Assembly: GCA_963773835.1 (NCBI GenBank)
Contig: CAVZCQ010000003.1
Span: 458,402-522,401, forward strand
Reading direction: 5' to 3'
Length of the DNA: 64,000 nucleotides
Origin: JOPF136 sp963773835
GTDB taxonomy: Bacteria > Acidobacteriota > Terriglobia > Acidiferrales > UBA7541
Of the stretch, positions 44,973 through 54,264 are shown piece after piece. The notes beneath the pieces are model-generated. The model ran no database searches and was not told where the DNA came from. It saw only the letters and a list, made by a program, of their open reading frames with translations. The position numbers and the translations under genes were made by a program. The number at the start of each line of letters is the position of its first letter. Within the stretch, counting starts at the first letter, position 1.

Positions 44973-46598
44973 CTATTCCATCACCACACGGCCGCCGCCC
45001 AGATCGTTCTTCTTCAGCAAAAACGATACCAGAAACATGAGGCCCGCTCCTACCGCCAGCACTTCAAACGTATCGATGTAAGCCAGCGTCGTCGCCTGCC
45101 GGATCACGCTCTGGTACAGCAGGCCGTACGCCTGCCGCGCCGCCAGTACCCCGTTGTCTCCCGCTGTCGCCAGGTGCGCCGACAGCCCGCCAAATCCCCG
45201 CGTCAATGGCGCGTGGCCGGGAGCCACACGCGCCGTCAGAAACACCTGATGCACCTGCGCCCGCCGCGCAATCAGTGTGGTCACCATCGACGTGCCCACG
45301 CTGCTCCCGATGTTCCGCATGAAATTCACCAGCCCGGCCACGCTATTGGTCTTCTCTGCCGGCATCCCGATGTACGACGTCAGGTTGATGGGCACGAACA
45401 GGAATCCCAGCCCGAACACCTGTGCCAGCCGCAACAAGCTGGCGCTGTAGAAACTGATGTCCAGATCCAGCAGCCGCGTCGACATGCGCATCCCGATGCA
45501 CAGGGTCAGCCACCCAAACGCCACCAGGTACCGCGCCTGTACCTTCGTCGTCAGCACCCCGACCACCGGCATCAGAAACAGCAGCAGCACGCCCCCGCCC
45601 GACAGCACCAGCCCCGCCGATTCCGCCGTGTATCCCATCAGCGTCTGCAGGTACAGCGGCATCATCACCAGGCTCGAAAACAGCATCAAGCCCAGCACAA
45701 ACATCATTCCGTTCGCTCCCAGGAAGTTCAAATTCCTGAACATTTGCACGTCCACGATCGGCTTCTTCACGTTCCACTCCCAGATCACCAGCGACACCAG
45801 CCCCACCACCGCCAGCACCATCAGCGTCACGATGAAGTTCGATCCGAACCAGTCGTCCTCCTGCCCCTTGTCCAGCATCACCTGCAGCGCGCCCACTCCA
45901 AGGACCAGCAGTGACACCCCCACGTAGTCGAAATTCGCGATCGCACCCTTCAGCCGCTTCGCCCATGGCGGGTCTTCGATCATCCGCAGCACCAGCATCA
46001 CTGCCATGATTCCCACCGGAATGTTGATGAAGAAAATCCACCGCCAACTGTAGTTGTCCGTGATCCATCCGCCCAGCGTCGGCCCCACCGTCGGCGCCAC
46101 GATCACCGTCACGCCGTACAGCGCAAAGGCTACACCGCGTTTTTCCGGCGGAAACGTGTCCGCCAGGATCGCCTGTGCCACCGGTTGCAGCCCGCCTCCG
46201 CCCGCCCCCTGCAGCACCCGGAACAGGATGATCGCTCCCAGGCTCGGCGCCAGTCCGCACAGCAGCGAGCTGATCGTAAACACGAACAGACAGATGAGGA
46301 AGTACCGCTTCCGCCCCAGCACGTTCACAAACCACCCGCTCAGCGGCAGCACGATCGCGTTCGACACCAGGTACGACGTCAGGATCCACGTGCTCTGGTC
46401 GGTGCTGGCTCCCAGATTGCCCGCGATGTACGGCAGCGCCACGTTCGCGATGCTCGTATCCAGCACCTCCATGAACGCCGCGATCGCCACCACCACCGCA
46501 ATCAGCCAGGGATTGAATGAAGGACGCCACACTTCGGGCGGGGGTAGTGGCGGAACGTCTGCCCTTGGTTTGCCGGGAATTTCAGGACTGTCTGCCAT
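44973..46598 (-). CDS. DHA2-family MFS drug exporter (EmrB-like)
   Basis: The 541-residue transporter has a soluble Pro-rich N-terminus and 14 hydrophobic helices. Motifs include LDTSIANVALPYIAGNLG in helix 1 and WILTSYLVSNAIVLPLSGW, the EmrB/QacA signature, plus GRKRYFL after helix 2. It should export toxic compounds by proton antiport. No membrane-fusion partner (EmrA) is adjacent. It lies next to the island boundary. Confidence 0.9.
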   Translation of the reverse strand: MADSPEIPGKPRADVPPLPPPEVWRPSFNPWLIAVVVAIAAFMEVLDTSIANVALPYIAGNLGASTDQSTWILTSYLVSNAIVLPLSGWFVNVLGRKRYFLICLFVFTISSLLCGLAPSLGAIILFRVLQGAGGGGLQPVAQAILADTFPPEKRGVAFALYGVTVIVAPTVGPTLGGWITDNYSWRWIFFINIPVGIMAVMLVLRMIEDPPWAKRLKGAIANFDYVGVSLLVLGVGALQVMLDKGQEDDWFGSNFIVTLMVLAVVGLVSLVIWEWNVKKPIVDVQMFRNLNFLGANGMMFVLGLMLFSSLVMMPLYLQTLMGYTAESAGLVLSGGGVLLLFLMPVVGVLTTKVQARYLVAFGWLTLCIGMRMSTRLLDLDISFYSASLLRLAQVFGLGFLFVPINLTSYIGMPAEKTNSVAGLVNFMRNIGSSVGTSMVTTLIARRAQVHQVFLTARVAPGHAPLTRGFGGLSAHLATAGDNGVLAARQAYGLLYQSVIRQATTLAYIDTFEVLAVGAGLMFLVSFLLKKNDLGGGRVVME

Positions 46599-46615
46599 AG
46601 CTTCGAAGCAGGGAT

Positions 46616-46882
46616 TTAGATGCGCGCCGCAAAAAAAGATTGCAACAGGGCATTACTGCCGGACCCGGCTCCCACGCTCGCGCGCCGCACGCTCTCATTG
46701 ACCCCGGAAGAAGCACCCTCAGAATCAGCTCTCGAGGGCTCACGGTGCGCCTGAGTGTTCGATTGTGTCGCCAGGTAATTCCCGAGCCGGTCCAGCGTTT
46801 GCCTCCAGCCGATCGGCGCCCCGCGCGCCGCGTTCGACTCGGACGAAAACCTCTGCTGCACCGTCACCGTCTGCAACCCCAA
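46616..46882 (-). pseudogene. Possible internally deleted SRPBCC-type gene remnant
   Basis: The 88-codon frame reads LQTVTVQQRF at its start and IGWRQTLDRLGNYLA shortly after. These resemble, respectively, the first strand and last helix of SRPBCC/AHSA1 proteins, with the middle missing. The rest has no similarity I can see. It may be chance. Confidence 0.25.
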
Positions 46883-46944
46883 ACGACTCTTCGGACTTTC
46901 CCGTCAGCCGTAAATGCTCTAAAATTACAGTCGGTTTCCCCTGT

Positions 46945-46985
46945 GGGCGTGTAGCTCAGCTGGGAGAGCATCTGCTTTGCAAGCA
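46945..46985 (+). pseudogene. 5' fragment of a tRNA-Ala gene (TGC), island boundary
   Basis: GGGCGTGTAGCTCAGCTGGG and the following bases through TCTGC-TTTGCAA-GCA match bacterial tRNA-Ala(UGC) from the acceptor 5' strand to the anticodon stem. The sequence then departs: no T arm or acceptor 3' strand follows. The break coincides with a change to lower GC and mobile genes, so it is probably an integration or deletion endpoint. I find no 3' half elsewhere in the window. Confidence 0.75.
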
Positions 46986-47141
46986 CGAACCCGGACTCCA
47001 AAGGCTCCATTCCTTACTTGGACTTTTCAATGCTTTCAACAACTTGGGGAATCTGCTTCTCGCTCAAAGCTAAGCCCCGGCACGTGAAAACATTGCGTTC
47101 TGGTACAGTTTTGGTACAGCTGGATTTGAAAAGTGCTTGGG

Positions 47142-48531
47142 TGAACCCCTAAGTGAGACACAAAACTTGAGACACTGTCTCAATGGTTCGCGTGTCGAAT
47201 TCCATGTTTCTCGCAATCCAACTGCAATCGCACCAACGACTTCCCGGAATCTAGTGATCGAACAGGGTCACTTTCGAGGCGGCAAGACCCGCCTCAGCGT
47301 TTCGCAGCCCTGATTTCTCTTCGAACTCTTCGGGGGGACGATAGCCCAACGCCGAGTGCAAACGGCATCGATTGTAGTAGTGTTCGATGAATGCCTCCAC
47401 GCCCTGAACGAGATGTTCTAAGTCCCGGTAGTCGTTACCGTAGATTTCCTCTTGCTTAAGCGTTTTCATGAAGCTTTCGCAACTGGCGTTGTCATACGGA
47501 TTCCCGGGCCGACTCATGCTCGGTATCATTCGGTGGTTTCGAAGCATCTGAACGTAGTCTCCGCACGCGTACTGAACGCCCCGGTCCGAATGATGAACGA
47601 GTCCCGGAGGTGGTTGTCGATTGGCAATCGCCTGTTCTAGGGCATTGAGCGGAAGCCTAGCTTGGAGCGATCGATCCAGCGACCATCCCACCACCTTGCG
47701 GGAGAATGCGTCCAGGACCACGGCCAAATAGACGAACTCAGCTTTCAGACGGATGTAGGTGATGTCTGCGATCCATAGTTGGTTCGGACCGCACACTTTC
47801 ATACGACTGGCCAGGTTGAGATAAATTTCCAACTCACGGTCGGGATCCTTTACAGGCCCTCGTTCGCGATTTCGGATCGTCAACAGGTTGTCCGCCCGCA
47901 TCATTCGCGACACGCGTTTGTGGTTCACCATCATCCCGCGTCGTCGCAGTTCCGCAGTGACCCGTCGATAGCCGTAACGTTGCCGATGTTCCAGAGCGAT
48001 CTCCTGAATCGTCGATCGCATTGTCATGTCCTCTTCCGCTGGAGCCTGGCTCTGAAGAAAGCGGTAGAATCCCGCTCGGCTGACCTGGGCCAATTGGCAC
48101 ATTCGCTCGATACTCAAACTGCCTTGCAACGGCATCTCGAATTTCGTTGTAGACGCCTTCTCGCCAGAGATCTCGTTCCGCTGGCGTCGAGCCTCGACTT
48201 TTTGCAAGGCACCTCTGAAAAAATCCACCTCGACCGCTTTGTCCGCCAACAACCGCTTCAGTTTGCTGATTTCTCGTCGAAGTGTGGAGTCACGGAAATT
48301 CTTTGTCGACGACGCCCATTCCGACAAAGCATCTTCTGGCTCCAACTGATACCGCCACTTGTACAGCAGAGTGCGGCATACGCGGAGTTCTCGAGATAGC
48401 CTCACGATGTTTTCGCAGGAATTCATCCGCGCCACAGCTCGGCGACGGAATTTCTGGCTGTATCGCTCTTTCCATTTTCTCTCCACTTGCAGCTCCTTTC
48501 TTGCAAAGTCTGTCTCCTGAAAGCAAGCTCA
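47142..48531 (-). mobile_element. IS3-family insertion sequence, approximate limits
   Basis: The transposase gene is bracketed by TGAACCCCTAAGTGAGACA (47142-47160) and a poorly matching TGTCTC...GCTCA (48511-48531), 25 nt upstream of the start. The length (1.39 kb) suits IS3. No target duplication is evident, so the right end may be wrong. Confidence 0.45.
47251..48486 (-). CDS. IS3-family transposase, OrfA and OrfB in one frame
   Basis: The 411-residue protein joins an OrfA-like helix-turn-helix (about 1-105, with a leucine-zipper-like ISKLKRLLADKAVEVDFF) to an OrfB rve integrase domain. The DDE residues lie in WIADITYI, HHSDRGVQY and SCESFMKTLKQEE. Most IS3 elements make this by -1 frameshifting; here it is continuous. 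It appears intact. Confidence 0.9.
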   Translation of the reverse strand: MERKWKERYSQKFRRRAVARMNSCENIVRLSRELRVCRTLLYKWRYQLEPEDALSEWASSTKNFRDSTLRREISKLKRLLADKAVEVDFFRGALQKVEARRQRNEISGEKASTTKFEMPLQGSLSIERMCQLAQVSRAGFYRFLQSQAPAEEDMTMRSTIQEIALEHRQRYGYRRVTAELRRRGMMVNHKRVSRMMRADNLLTIRNRERGPVKDPDRELEIYLNLASRMKVCGPNQLWIADITYIRLKAEFVYLAVVLDAFSRKVVGWSLDRSLQARLPLNALEQAIANRQPPPGLVHHSDRGVQYACGDYVQMLRNHRMIPSMSRPGNPYDNASCESFMKTLKQEEIYGNDYRDLEHLVQGVEAFIEHYYNRCRLHSALGYRPPEEFEEKSGLRNAEAGLAASKVTLFDH

Positions 48532-48891
48532 AACCAGTGGAGGAACAAATCGCATGCCGCACTCCTGCATGCGGCTTGCTTCCGAGTGCTCCGTAATATG
48601 GGAGGAATCCACGATAACCAATTCCCGCTCGTCATATGGTCGCTTTCGTCATTCGGGAAGAGTCTCGCCAATCGGCGTCAGCAAGCTTCACGCGACGGGA
48701 GTCCGGGGGGAGCTGGCGGACCCCGTATAACTCTCTATTTCGTCGGGCCGGTGGAACATCGCCTCTCGACGGCTCAAGCGTATCCCAAGGCCTCATCACA
48801 AATTGGGCTTCTGCCGATCAGCTTAATGAAGAAAGTGGGGCAAAACGATCAATGCCGCTGTCGGGCTCGCCAAGACGCTAAGGAATTTCCA

Positions 48892-49035
48892 GTCAAGAAG
48901 TCCATTGTGATCTTGCCGGTTGCCAAGGCTTGCGTTGGCGAACAGCAACAGCAGCCAATTCAGGATCTCGTCATGCTTGTCAGCAAGCGAGTCGTCGCTC
49001 AACGGATGCCGCTTTGCCAGCCTGGTACGTATTGA
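48892..49035 (+). pseudogene. N-terminal fragment of a paralogue of the secreted protein at 58.4 kb
   Basis: The frame ends with PIQDLVMLVSKRVVAQRMPL then CQPGTY and a stop. The protein at 58368-59396 has QIQDWSQLIGKRVVVQRMPL then CQAGTY at the same distance from its start. The copy is cut right after this block. It shows that the secreted-protein gene was once duplicated within the island. Confidence 0.7.
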
Positions 49036-49053
49036 ACGACGCGGAGGCGGAAC

Positions 49054-49866
49054 ATGAACCAAAGCGCTAGCGCATGGGGACATCTGGAGAAACTGGTATG
49101 GCAAGATGTTTTGATCATCGTGGCCGTACTCTTTCTGGCGCGGTTGTTGGCACTTGCCATGCAACGGATACTCCGTCATCTGGCCGAAGGGGCGCCACCA
49201 GACCGCCGGCTCAATATTCTTCGCGCGGTGCCCATTGCTCGCCTCCTGATTAGAGGCGCAGCCATCGCCGTCATTGTGCCGCTGTTGGTGGAGCCAACAT
49301 TCCGCAATGTTCTCGCCTTGAGCGCCGCTCTCGGCTTGGTACTGGCTTACACACTAAAAGACTACGGCAGCAGTTTTGTAGCCGGGATCGTAACGGCACT
49401 CGAAAATACTTATCAGCCAGGCGACTGGATAGAGCTGGATGGCGCTTATGGCGAGGTTAAGTCGATTGGCGGCCGCGCACTTCACCTGGTGACCGCGGAT
49501 GACACCGAGGTGATTATTCCGCATTCCCGTCTCTGGTCAACGAGCATATTCAACGCCAGTAGTGGTAATCGCAGCCTGCTGTGCATCGCCAACTTCTACC
49601 TTCATCCCGACCATGACGCCTCGGCAGTACGAGGGAAACTGGAGGAGGTTGCGGTATCAAGCTCTTACCGTGCGCCGGATTCGTCGGTCACTGTGATTAC
49701 AGTGGAAAAGCCTTGGGGCACCCACTATCGGGTCAAAGCCTACGTAAGAGAAAGCAGGGAGCAGTTCCTCTTCATTACAGACTTGACGATTCGGGGCAAA
49801 GAGATTCTGCGGCATATGAGCATTCGGTTCGCTCAAGCGCCCTATGCGGAAACCGGGGCCAGCTGA
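49054..49866 (+). CDS. Small-conductance mechanosensitive channel (MscS family)
   Basis: The 270-residue protein has membrane helices at about 18-38, 60-82 and 86-108, and the pore helix and conserved loop LVLAYTLKDYGSSFVAGIVT. The cytoplasmic beta-domain follows: GDWIELDGAYGEVKSIGGRA, then IIPHSRLW. It releases solutes on hypo-osmotic shock. ATG 49054 has GCGGAGGCGG upstream. It is island cargo. Confidence 0.9.
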   Translation: MNQSASAWGHLEKLVWQDVLIIVAVLFLARLLALAMQRILRHLAEGAPPDRRLNILRAVPIARLLIRGAAIAVIVPLLVEPTFRNVLALSAALGLVLAYTLKDYGSSFVAGIVTALENTYQPGDWIELDGAYGEVKSIGGRALHLVTADDTEVIIPHSRLWSTSIFNASSGNRSLLCIANFYLHPDHDASAVRGKLEEVAVSSSYRAPDSSVTVITVEKPWGTHYRVKAYVRESREQFLFITDLTIRGKEILRHMSIRFAQAPYAETGAS

Positions 49867-50475
49867 ACGGCAATTTCCTCCGATCCCCGATAAGCCCGCG
49901 TGACACATGAGGTCCTACAAATAAAATGGCTGCTCCAGCGCAATGTGGAGGGTCGTTTTTTCATATTTCTCCTTGTTCCATCTTTCTCATCGTGGGCCTG
50001 CCCTCAGATGTAGCAACCCAGAAGGATCTCAGAGCGCACCTGAAGAAAGTCCGTTGGTCGCAAGCCGAAGAGTGGAGCGGGCATCAGAAAGAACAGGACG
50101 CACGTCAAAGGTACGGTGGTTGATTCGTGGATTGATAACTGGGGAGAAAGGCCGCCTCGACGAAATCCAACGGAATGCCAACACGGAAAGCATCAAGAAA
50201 CAGGTGCTGGGAAGTTTTGGTCCGCAACGAATCCGTCGATACGGGACGAATGGTCGGCAACTCGGAAGTAGTCGTCGGCCCCGATTTACCCGCACCGCAT
50301 TTGGCCGTACGATTGACCGCTCGACGTCTCGGTCTGACTGTCTCAAAATAGGTCACTCCTCAACACACGGGCTTTTCTATGCCACACAAGAGAACCGAAA
50401 ATCTGCCAGCGCCATCTCTTCTTTACAATATGTCGGTAGTTGTATATAATGCCCGACATTTAGTAATGAGCTTTC
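49867..50475. other. Intergenic stretch inside the island
   Basis: About 600 bases without a supported gene. It contains TGTCTCAAAATAGG at 50339-50352, close to the IS-end motif found elsewhere in the island. TATATAATG (50450-50459) could be the -10 box of the AbiE genes. Confidence 0.45.
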
Positions 50476-51078
50476 GTGTCGAATCAACGCATGGCCGAGA
50501 TTGTGAAGCTCGTGAGGAAGGCAGGAATACTACGCCCGAGAGACCTTCGGGCACTCGGCATCCCTCGACTCTATCTCCGCATGGCCGTTGACAAAGGCGC
50601 GATCATCCGCGTTGGTCGCGGACTCTATATCACTCGTGGTGCCAAGCCAACCGAACATCACAGCCTTGCACAAGCTTCGAAACGCGTGCCAAAGGGTGTC
50701 GTTTGCCTCCTATCGGCACTTCGTTTCCACGACCTGACAACTCAGTCGCCTTTCGAGGTATGGCTTGCAATCGGTGAAAAAGCACGCCTGCCTAAGCTCG
50801 ACAATCCGCCTGTCCACATTGTTCGCTTCTCAAGAGAAACGCTTGCCTACGGAGTTCAAGAGCACATTATCGAAGCTGTCCCCGTTCGAATCTTTTCCCC
50901 CGCCAAGACCGTCGCAGACTGCTTCAGGTACAGGAACAAGATCGGACTCGACGTTGCGCTTGAAGCGCTCCGCGAATGCAAGCGAAAGCGTCGAGCGACC
51001 ACGGATGACATCTGGAAGGCCGCTAAAGTGTGCCGAGTCGCGAATGTCATTCGCCCGTACCTGGAGGCCCTATCGTGA
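50476..51078 (+). CDS. abiEi: AbiEi-type antitoxin/transcriptional regulator
   Basis: The 200-residue protein has an N-terminal winged helix (RKAGILRPRDLRALGIPRLY, then VGRGLYI) and a C-terminal domain with FSPAKTVADCFRYRNKIGLDVALEAL. This is the pattern of AbiEi antitoxins of type IV toxin-antitoxin and abortive-infection systems, which repress their own operon. I use the GTG at 50476; an ATG 15 nt later is possible. It overlaps the toxin gene by GTGA. Confidence 0.9.
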   Translation: MSNQRMAEIVKLVRKAGILRPRDLRALGIPRLYLRMAVDKGAIIRVGRGLYITRGAKPTEHHSLAQASKRVPKGVVCLLSALRFHDLTTQSPFEVWLAIGEKARLPKLDNPPVHIVRFSRETLAYGVQEHIIEAVPVRIFSPAKTVADCFRYRNKIGLDVALEALRECKRKRRATTDDIWKAAKVCRVANVIRPYLEALS

Positions 51079-52037
51079 GCCGGGAAACGCCTCGGAATCT
51101 TGCCGCTTCTGTTCGTCAACGGCTATTCAATCGCGCGCAAGAAAGGCGTGAGGACTTTGGCCTGGTTCTGACCAAATACGGCTTGGAACGTTTTCTGTAT
51201 CGTCTAGCGCAATCAAAATATCGGGACCAGTTCGTCCTGAAAGGCGCACTACTCTTTGAACTGTGGACGCATCACCCATATCGTCCGACTCGTGATTTGG
51301 ATCTCGAAGGCCAAGGGGAGAACAACATCACCCGAATCAAACAACTCTTTGCCGAGATCATCAGCCAACCGGTTGAAAATGACGGTCTGGTTTTTGATGC
51401 CACCTCCCTCCGCGTTGCGCGAATCAAAGAAGAGCAAGAATATGAGGGACTCCGCGTCAACTTTGTCGCTCGCCTAGAACGCGCTCGAATTCACCTACAG
51501 GTGGACATAGGCTTCGGGGATGTGATCCTTCCCGCCCCTGAGGAGATCCGATACCCATCCATGCTGGATTTTCCCAGTGCTCGTCTCCGAGCCTACCCAA
51601 AGGAGGCCGTTGTCGCGGAAAAACTTGAGGCTCTCGTGAAGCTGGGAATCGCCAATACACGCATGAAGGATTTCTACGATTTGTGGAAGCTCTCGCACGA
51701 ATTCGATTTTGATGGCGCCCTATTGAGCAATGCAATTAAAGCAACATTCAAACGAAGAGGAACTGAAGTGCCATCAGGCACTCCACTTGCGCTAACTGAC
51801 GAATTCTCGCATGACTCTCAGAAAACCAAAGAGTGGCAAGCCTTCAAAAAGAAGAGCGATCTAGATAACGACCAACCCACTCTGCCCACGATAGCCACCG
51901 ACCTCACCAGATTCCTCACGCCCCTTCTAAGAGCAATCTACACATCCCAACATTTTGCTCTGACCTGGCGCAAAGGCGGACCGTGGTCTCCGCCCCCCCA
52001 CCCTAAAACTCCACCTCGCCAGATAACTCGCCAGTGA
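51075..52037 (+). CDS. abiEii: AbiEii-type nucleotidyltransferase toxin
   Basis: The 320-residue product has the nucleotidyltransferase motif FVLKGALLFELW...TRDLDLEG (about 55-80) and VVAEKLEALVKLGIANTRMKDFYDLW near residue 185, both typical of AbiEii/AbiGii toxins. AbiEii family members act as GTP-binding nucleotidyltransferases, some of which modify tRNA. GTG 51075 overlaps the antitoxin stop. The C-terminal 30 residues are Pro-rich and may be read-through. Confidence 0.9.
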   Translation: MSRETPRNLAASVRQRLFNRAQERREDFGLVLTKYGLERFLYRLAQSKYRDQFVLKGALLFELWTHHPYRPTRDLDLEGQGENNITRIKQLFAEIISQPVENDGLVFDATSLRVARIKEEQEYEGLRVNFVARLERARIHLQVDIGFGDVILPAPEEIRYPSMLDFPSARLRAYPKEAVVAEKLEALVKLGIANTRMKDFYDLWKLSHEFDFDGALLSNAIKATFKRRGTEVPSGTPLALTDEFSHDSQKTKEWQAFKKKSDLDNDQPTLPTIATDLTRFLTPLLRAIYTSQHFALTWRKGGPWSPPPHPKTPPRQITRQ

Positions 52038-52119
52038 CCTACAAAGTGCCAAACGAACGGCTGGGGTGAAACCCGTGGCCGTATCTATACGAAACGTCCA
52101 GCAAACCGTCATCTGAAAG

Positions 52120-52139
52120 TGTCTCAATTTAGGGGTTCA
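52120..52139. repeat. IS-end-like 20-mer, copy 2
   Basis: TGTCTCAATTTAGGGGTTCA is the inverse of the end at 47142-47160 (17 of 20 positions alike). A third copy in the same sense as this one lies at 54138-54157. Confidence 0.7.
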
Positions 52140-52176
52140 GTCCATCAGGGGCCTCTCGACCCGCGAGCATTCGGGG

Positions 52177-52195
52177 TGAACCCCTCTCTGAAACA
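52177..52195. repeat. IS-end-like 19-mer, inward-facing
   Basis: TGAACCCCTCTCTGAAACA opposes the copy at 54138-54157, so that the two bracket the SDR gene. Confidence 0.55.
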
Positions 52196-52512
52196 ATCCA
52201 TTGGGTACACTGTACCTCTGCCCAATCCAAACACCGCCGTTTTGGCCACTTTTGGGGCTACTTAACGCAGAAGTTGCGTGGTCGGTACCCCGTTACTTCC
52301 GAGTGCGCCGTTAGCCGGGCACAATCCCGCGCAGGCCCCGCTGAGGGAGTGCCAAGGAGGGCGCTTCTACGTGCGGCCGACTACTTAGAAACTGCCAGGT
52401 CTGCAATCGTTCGACCAAGGCCTGTTTGACGTTGCGTGAAAAGGGGGGTGATTGTGGAGGAATGCGAGTATGGAGCCGATCTGAGTCTGTAGGGCCCAAT
52501 GAGGAGATTCCA

Positions 52513-53985
52513 GTGGACGCAAATCACCGCTCGCTCGTCCTGCTAACGGGAGCCTCGGGCTATGTCGGAGGGCGTCTCCTTAAGGCGCTTGAGAAAGCCG
52601 GCTGGCCCGTTCGCTGCCTCGCTCGGCGCCCTGATTTTCTTAAGCCAAGAGTTGCTCCCTCCACGGAAGTAGTTCAAGCAGATTGCCTGGATCGTCGTTC
52701 GCTTGCGCCGGCGATGGCTGGAGTACACACCGCGTACTACCTAGTCCACTCCATGGGTTCCGCAGGTCGTTTCGAAGAGGAAGACCGGCAAGCTGCACGT
52801 AATTTCGCCGACGCTGCACGCGAGTCTGGAATACAGCGCATGATCTACCTGGGCGGCTTGGGAAACCAGGACCAGAAGTTATCCGCTCATTTGAAGAGTC
52901 GTCAAGAGGTTGCCGACGTCCTGCGGAGTTCCGGGATCCCCACCATCGAATTTCGCGCCTCGATTGTGATCGGCTCCGGAAGTCTCTCATTTGAAATGAT
53001 TCGCGCCTTGGTGCAGCGCTTGCCGGTGATGATCTGCCCACGCTGGGTTGACGTCAAAGCCCAACCGATCGCGGTCGAAGATGTGATTGCTTACCTGATG
53101 GAAGCACTCGAGTTGCCGCTGGAACAGGGAGCCGTGTTCGAAATCGGCGGCGCCGACCAGGTGAGCTATGGCGAAATCATGCAAGAGTACGCGCGGCAAT
53201 GCGGCCTCCGCCGGTGGATGATCCCGGTTCCGGTCTTAACGCCGCGCCTGTCGAGTTTGTGGTTGGGCCTAGTCACTCCTGTTTATGCCCGCGTAGGCCG
53301 CAAGCTTGTCGATAGCATGCGCAACCCGACTCTAGTGCGCGACCCATCTGCGTTGACAATTTTTGACATCAAGCCGAAAGGCTTGAGAGAAGCGATCGAT
53401 AGGGCTCTTCACAATGAGGACCAGGAATTTGCCCTGACTCGCTGGTCCGACGCTCTCTCCTCGAGTGGGAGCCCGCTGTCGTGGGGTGGTGTGCAGCTGG
53501 GAACACGATTGGTCGATTCTCGGACAGTCCAGGTATCGGTTCGGCCGGCTTCCGCTTTTGCTCCGGTCCAGCGGATTGGAGGTTCGAATGGCTGGTATTT
53601 CGCCAATTTTCTGTGGTGGTTTCGAGGCTTTTTGGATCTCCTTGTAGGTGGTGTGGGACTCCGCCGGGGCCGTCGAGATCCTCACACGCTGGCCGCGGGC
53701 GATGTTCTGGATTTCTGGCGAGTGGAATCTTTTGAGCCGGATCATCGGCTCAGCCTGGTCGCGGAAATGAAGGTTCCCGGTCGTACCTGGCTTCAGTTCG
53801 AGGTTGAACCAAACAGCCGAGGCTCCGTCATTCGGCAAACCGCTATCTTCGACCCGCGCGGTTTGGCGGGGCTTCTTTATTGGTACACGCTTTATCCCGT
53901 ACATCGCTGGATTTTCAGCGGTATGCTCGACGAGATTGCAACTGTCGCAGAGCGCGAGGCGAGTATCCCTTCATTCAGGCCATAG
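52513..53985 (+). CDS. NAD(P)-binding epimerase-like protein with C-terminal DUF2867 domain
   Basis: The start GTG 52513 has GAGGAG 6 nt upstream; a longer open frame begins at 52426. The 490-residue protein has an atypical SDR Rossmann domain (TGASGYVGGRLLKALEKAGW, residues 12-31, and YYLVHSMG near residue 78). A C-terminal DUF2867 domain follows (about 330-480, with GWYFANFLWWFRGFLDLL and DVLDFWRVE). The function is unknown; members are often stress- or quinone-related. It is bracketed by IS-end-like repeats. Confidence 0.85.
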   Translation: MDANHRSLVLLTGASGYVGGRLLKALEKAGWPVRCLARRPDFLKPRVAPSTEVVQADCLDRRSLAPAMAGVHTAYYLVHSMGSAGRFEEEDRQAARNFADAARESGIQRMIYLGGLGNQDQKLSAHLKSRQEVADVLRSSGIPTIEFRASIVIGSGSLSFEMIRALVQRLPVMICPRWVDVKAQPIAVEDVIAYLMEALELPLEQGAVFEIGGADQVSYGEIMQEYARQCGLRRWMIPVPVLTPRLSSLWLGLVTPVYARVGRKLVDSMRNPTLVRDPSALTIFDIKPKGLREAIDRALHNEDQEFALTRWSDALSSSGSPLSWGGVQLGTRLVDSRTVQVSVRPASAFAPVQRIGGSNGWYFANFLWWFRGFLDLLVGGVGLRRGRRDPHTLAAGDVLDFWRVESFEPDHRLSLVAEMKVPGRTWLQFEVEPNSRGSVIRQTAIFDPRGLAGLLYWYTLYPVHRWIFSGMLDEIATVAEREASIPSFRP

Positions 53986-54137
53986 CGCCAATTTCTCTGA
54001 AGCCAACTGCGTCCACTGGCCCCTGACCGTATAAGGGTTACCCACAGAAGTGACTGCTCGGCGCTTCGTTTTGAGCCATTGTCGTCAACTCGGAAGTAAT
54101 TGCCCGACCCGATTATGAAAGCTAGCGTTTTAGAAAT

Positions 54138-54157
54138 TGTCTCAGTTTAAGGGTTCA
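54138..54157. repeat. IS-end-like 20-mer, copy 3
   Basis: TGTCTCAGTTTAAGGGTTCA differs at two positions from the copy at 52120-52139 and lies 153 nt after the SDR gene. Confidence 0.7.
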
Positions 54158-54264
54158 CTCCAGCGAAGGCGGCTTCTACGAGGGAAGGAGGGCATCTGCC
54201 ATTGAGGCAGAAGTCCAGTGGGTAGGCCGGTCGTGAGGTACTAAGGTCCTGCAGGCCACTTCGC

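Larger units (their letters stand above)
52038..52512. other. Intergenic stretch with two IS-end-like sequences
   Basis: About 475 bases between AbiEii and the next gene. It contains TGTCTCAATTTAGGGGTTCA (52120-52139) and, 37 nt on and in the opposite sense, TGAACCCCTCTCTGAAACA (52177-52195). No gene is seen. Confidence 0.6.

Noticed and set aside
43073..46530. Minus-strand frames of 530 and 395 codons over the phosphatase-like, kinase-like and exporter genes
   Set aside because: They are alternate-frame or antisense shadows of genes with clear motifs.
47000..47141. Short minus-strand frame of about 44 codons (ending VVESIEKSK) after the tRNA-Ala fragment, perhaps an integrase tail
   Set aside because: It has none of the tyrosine-recombinase motifs and is too short to assign.
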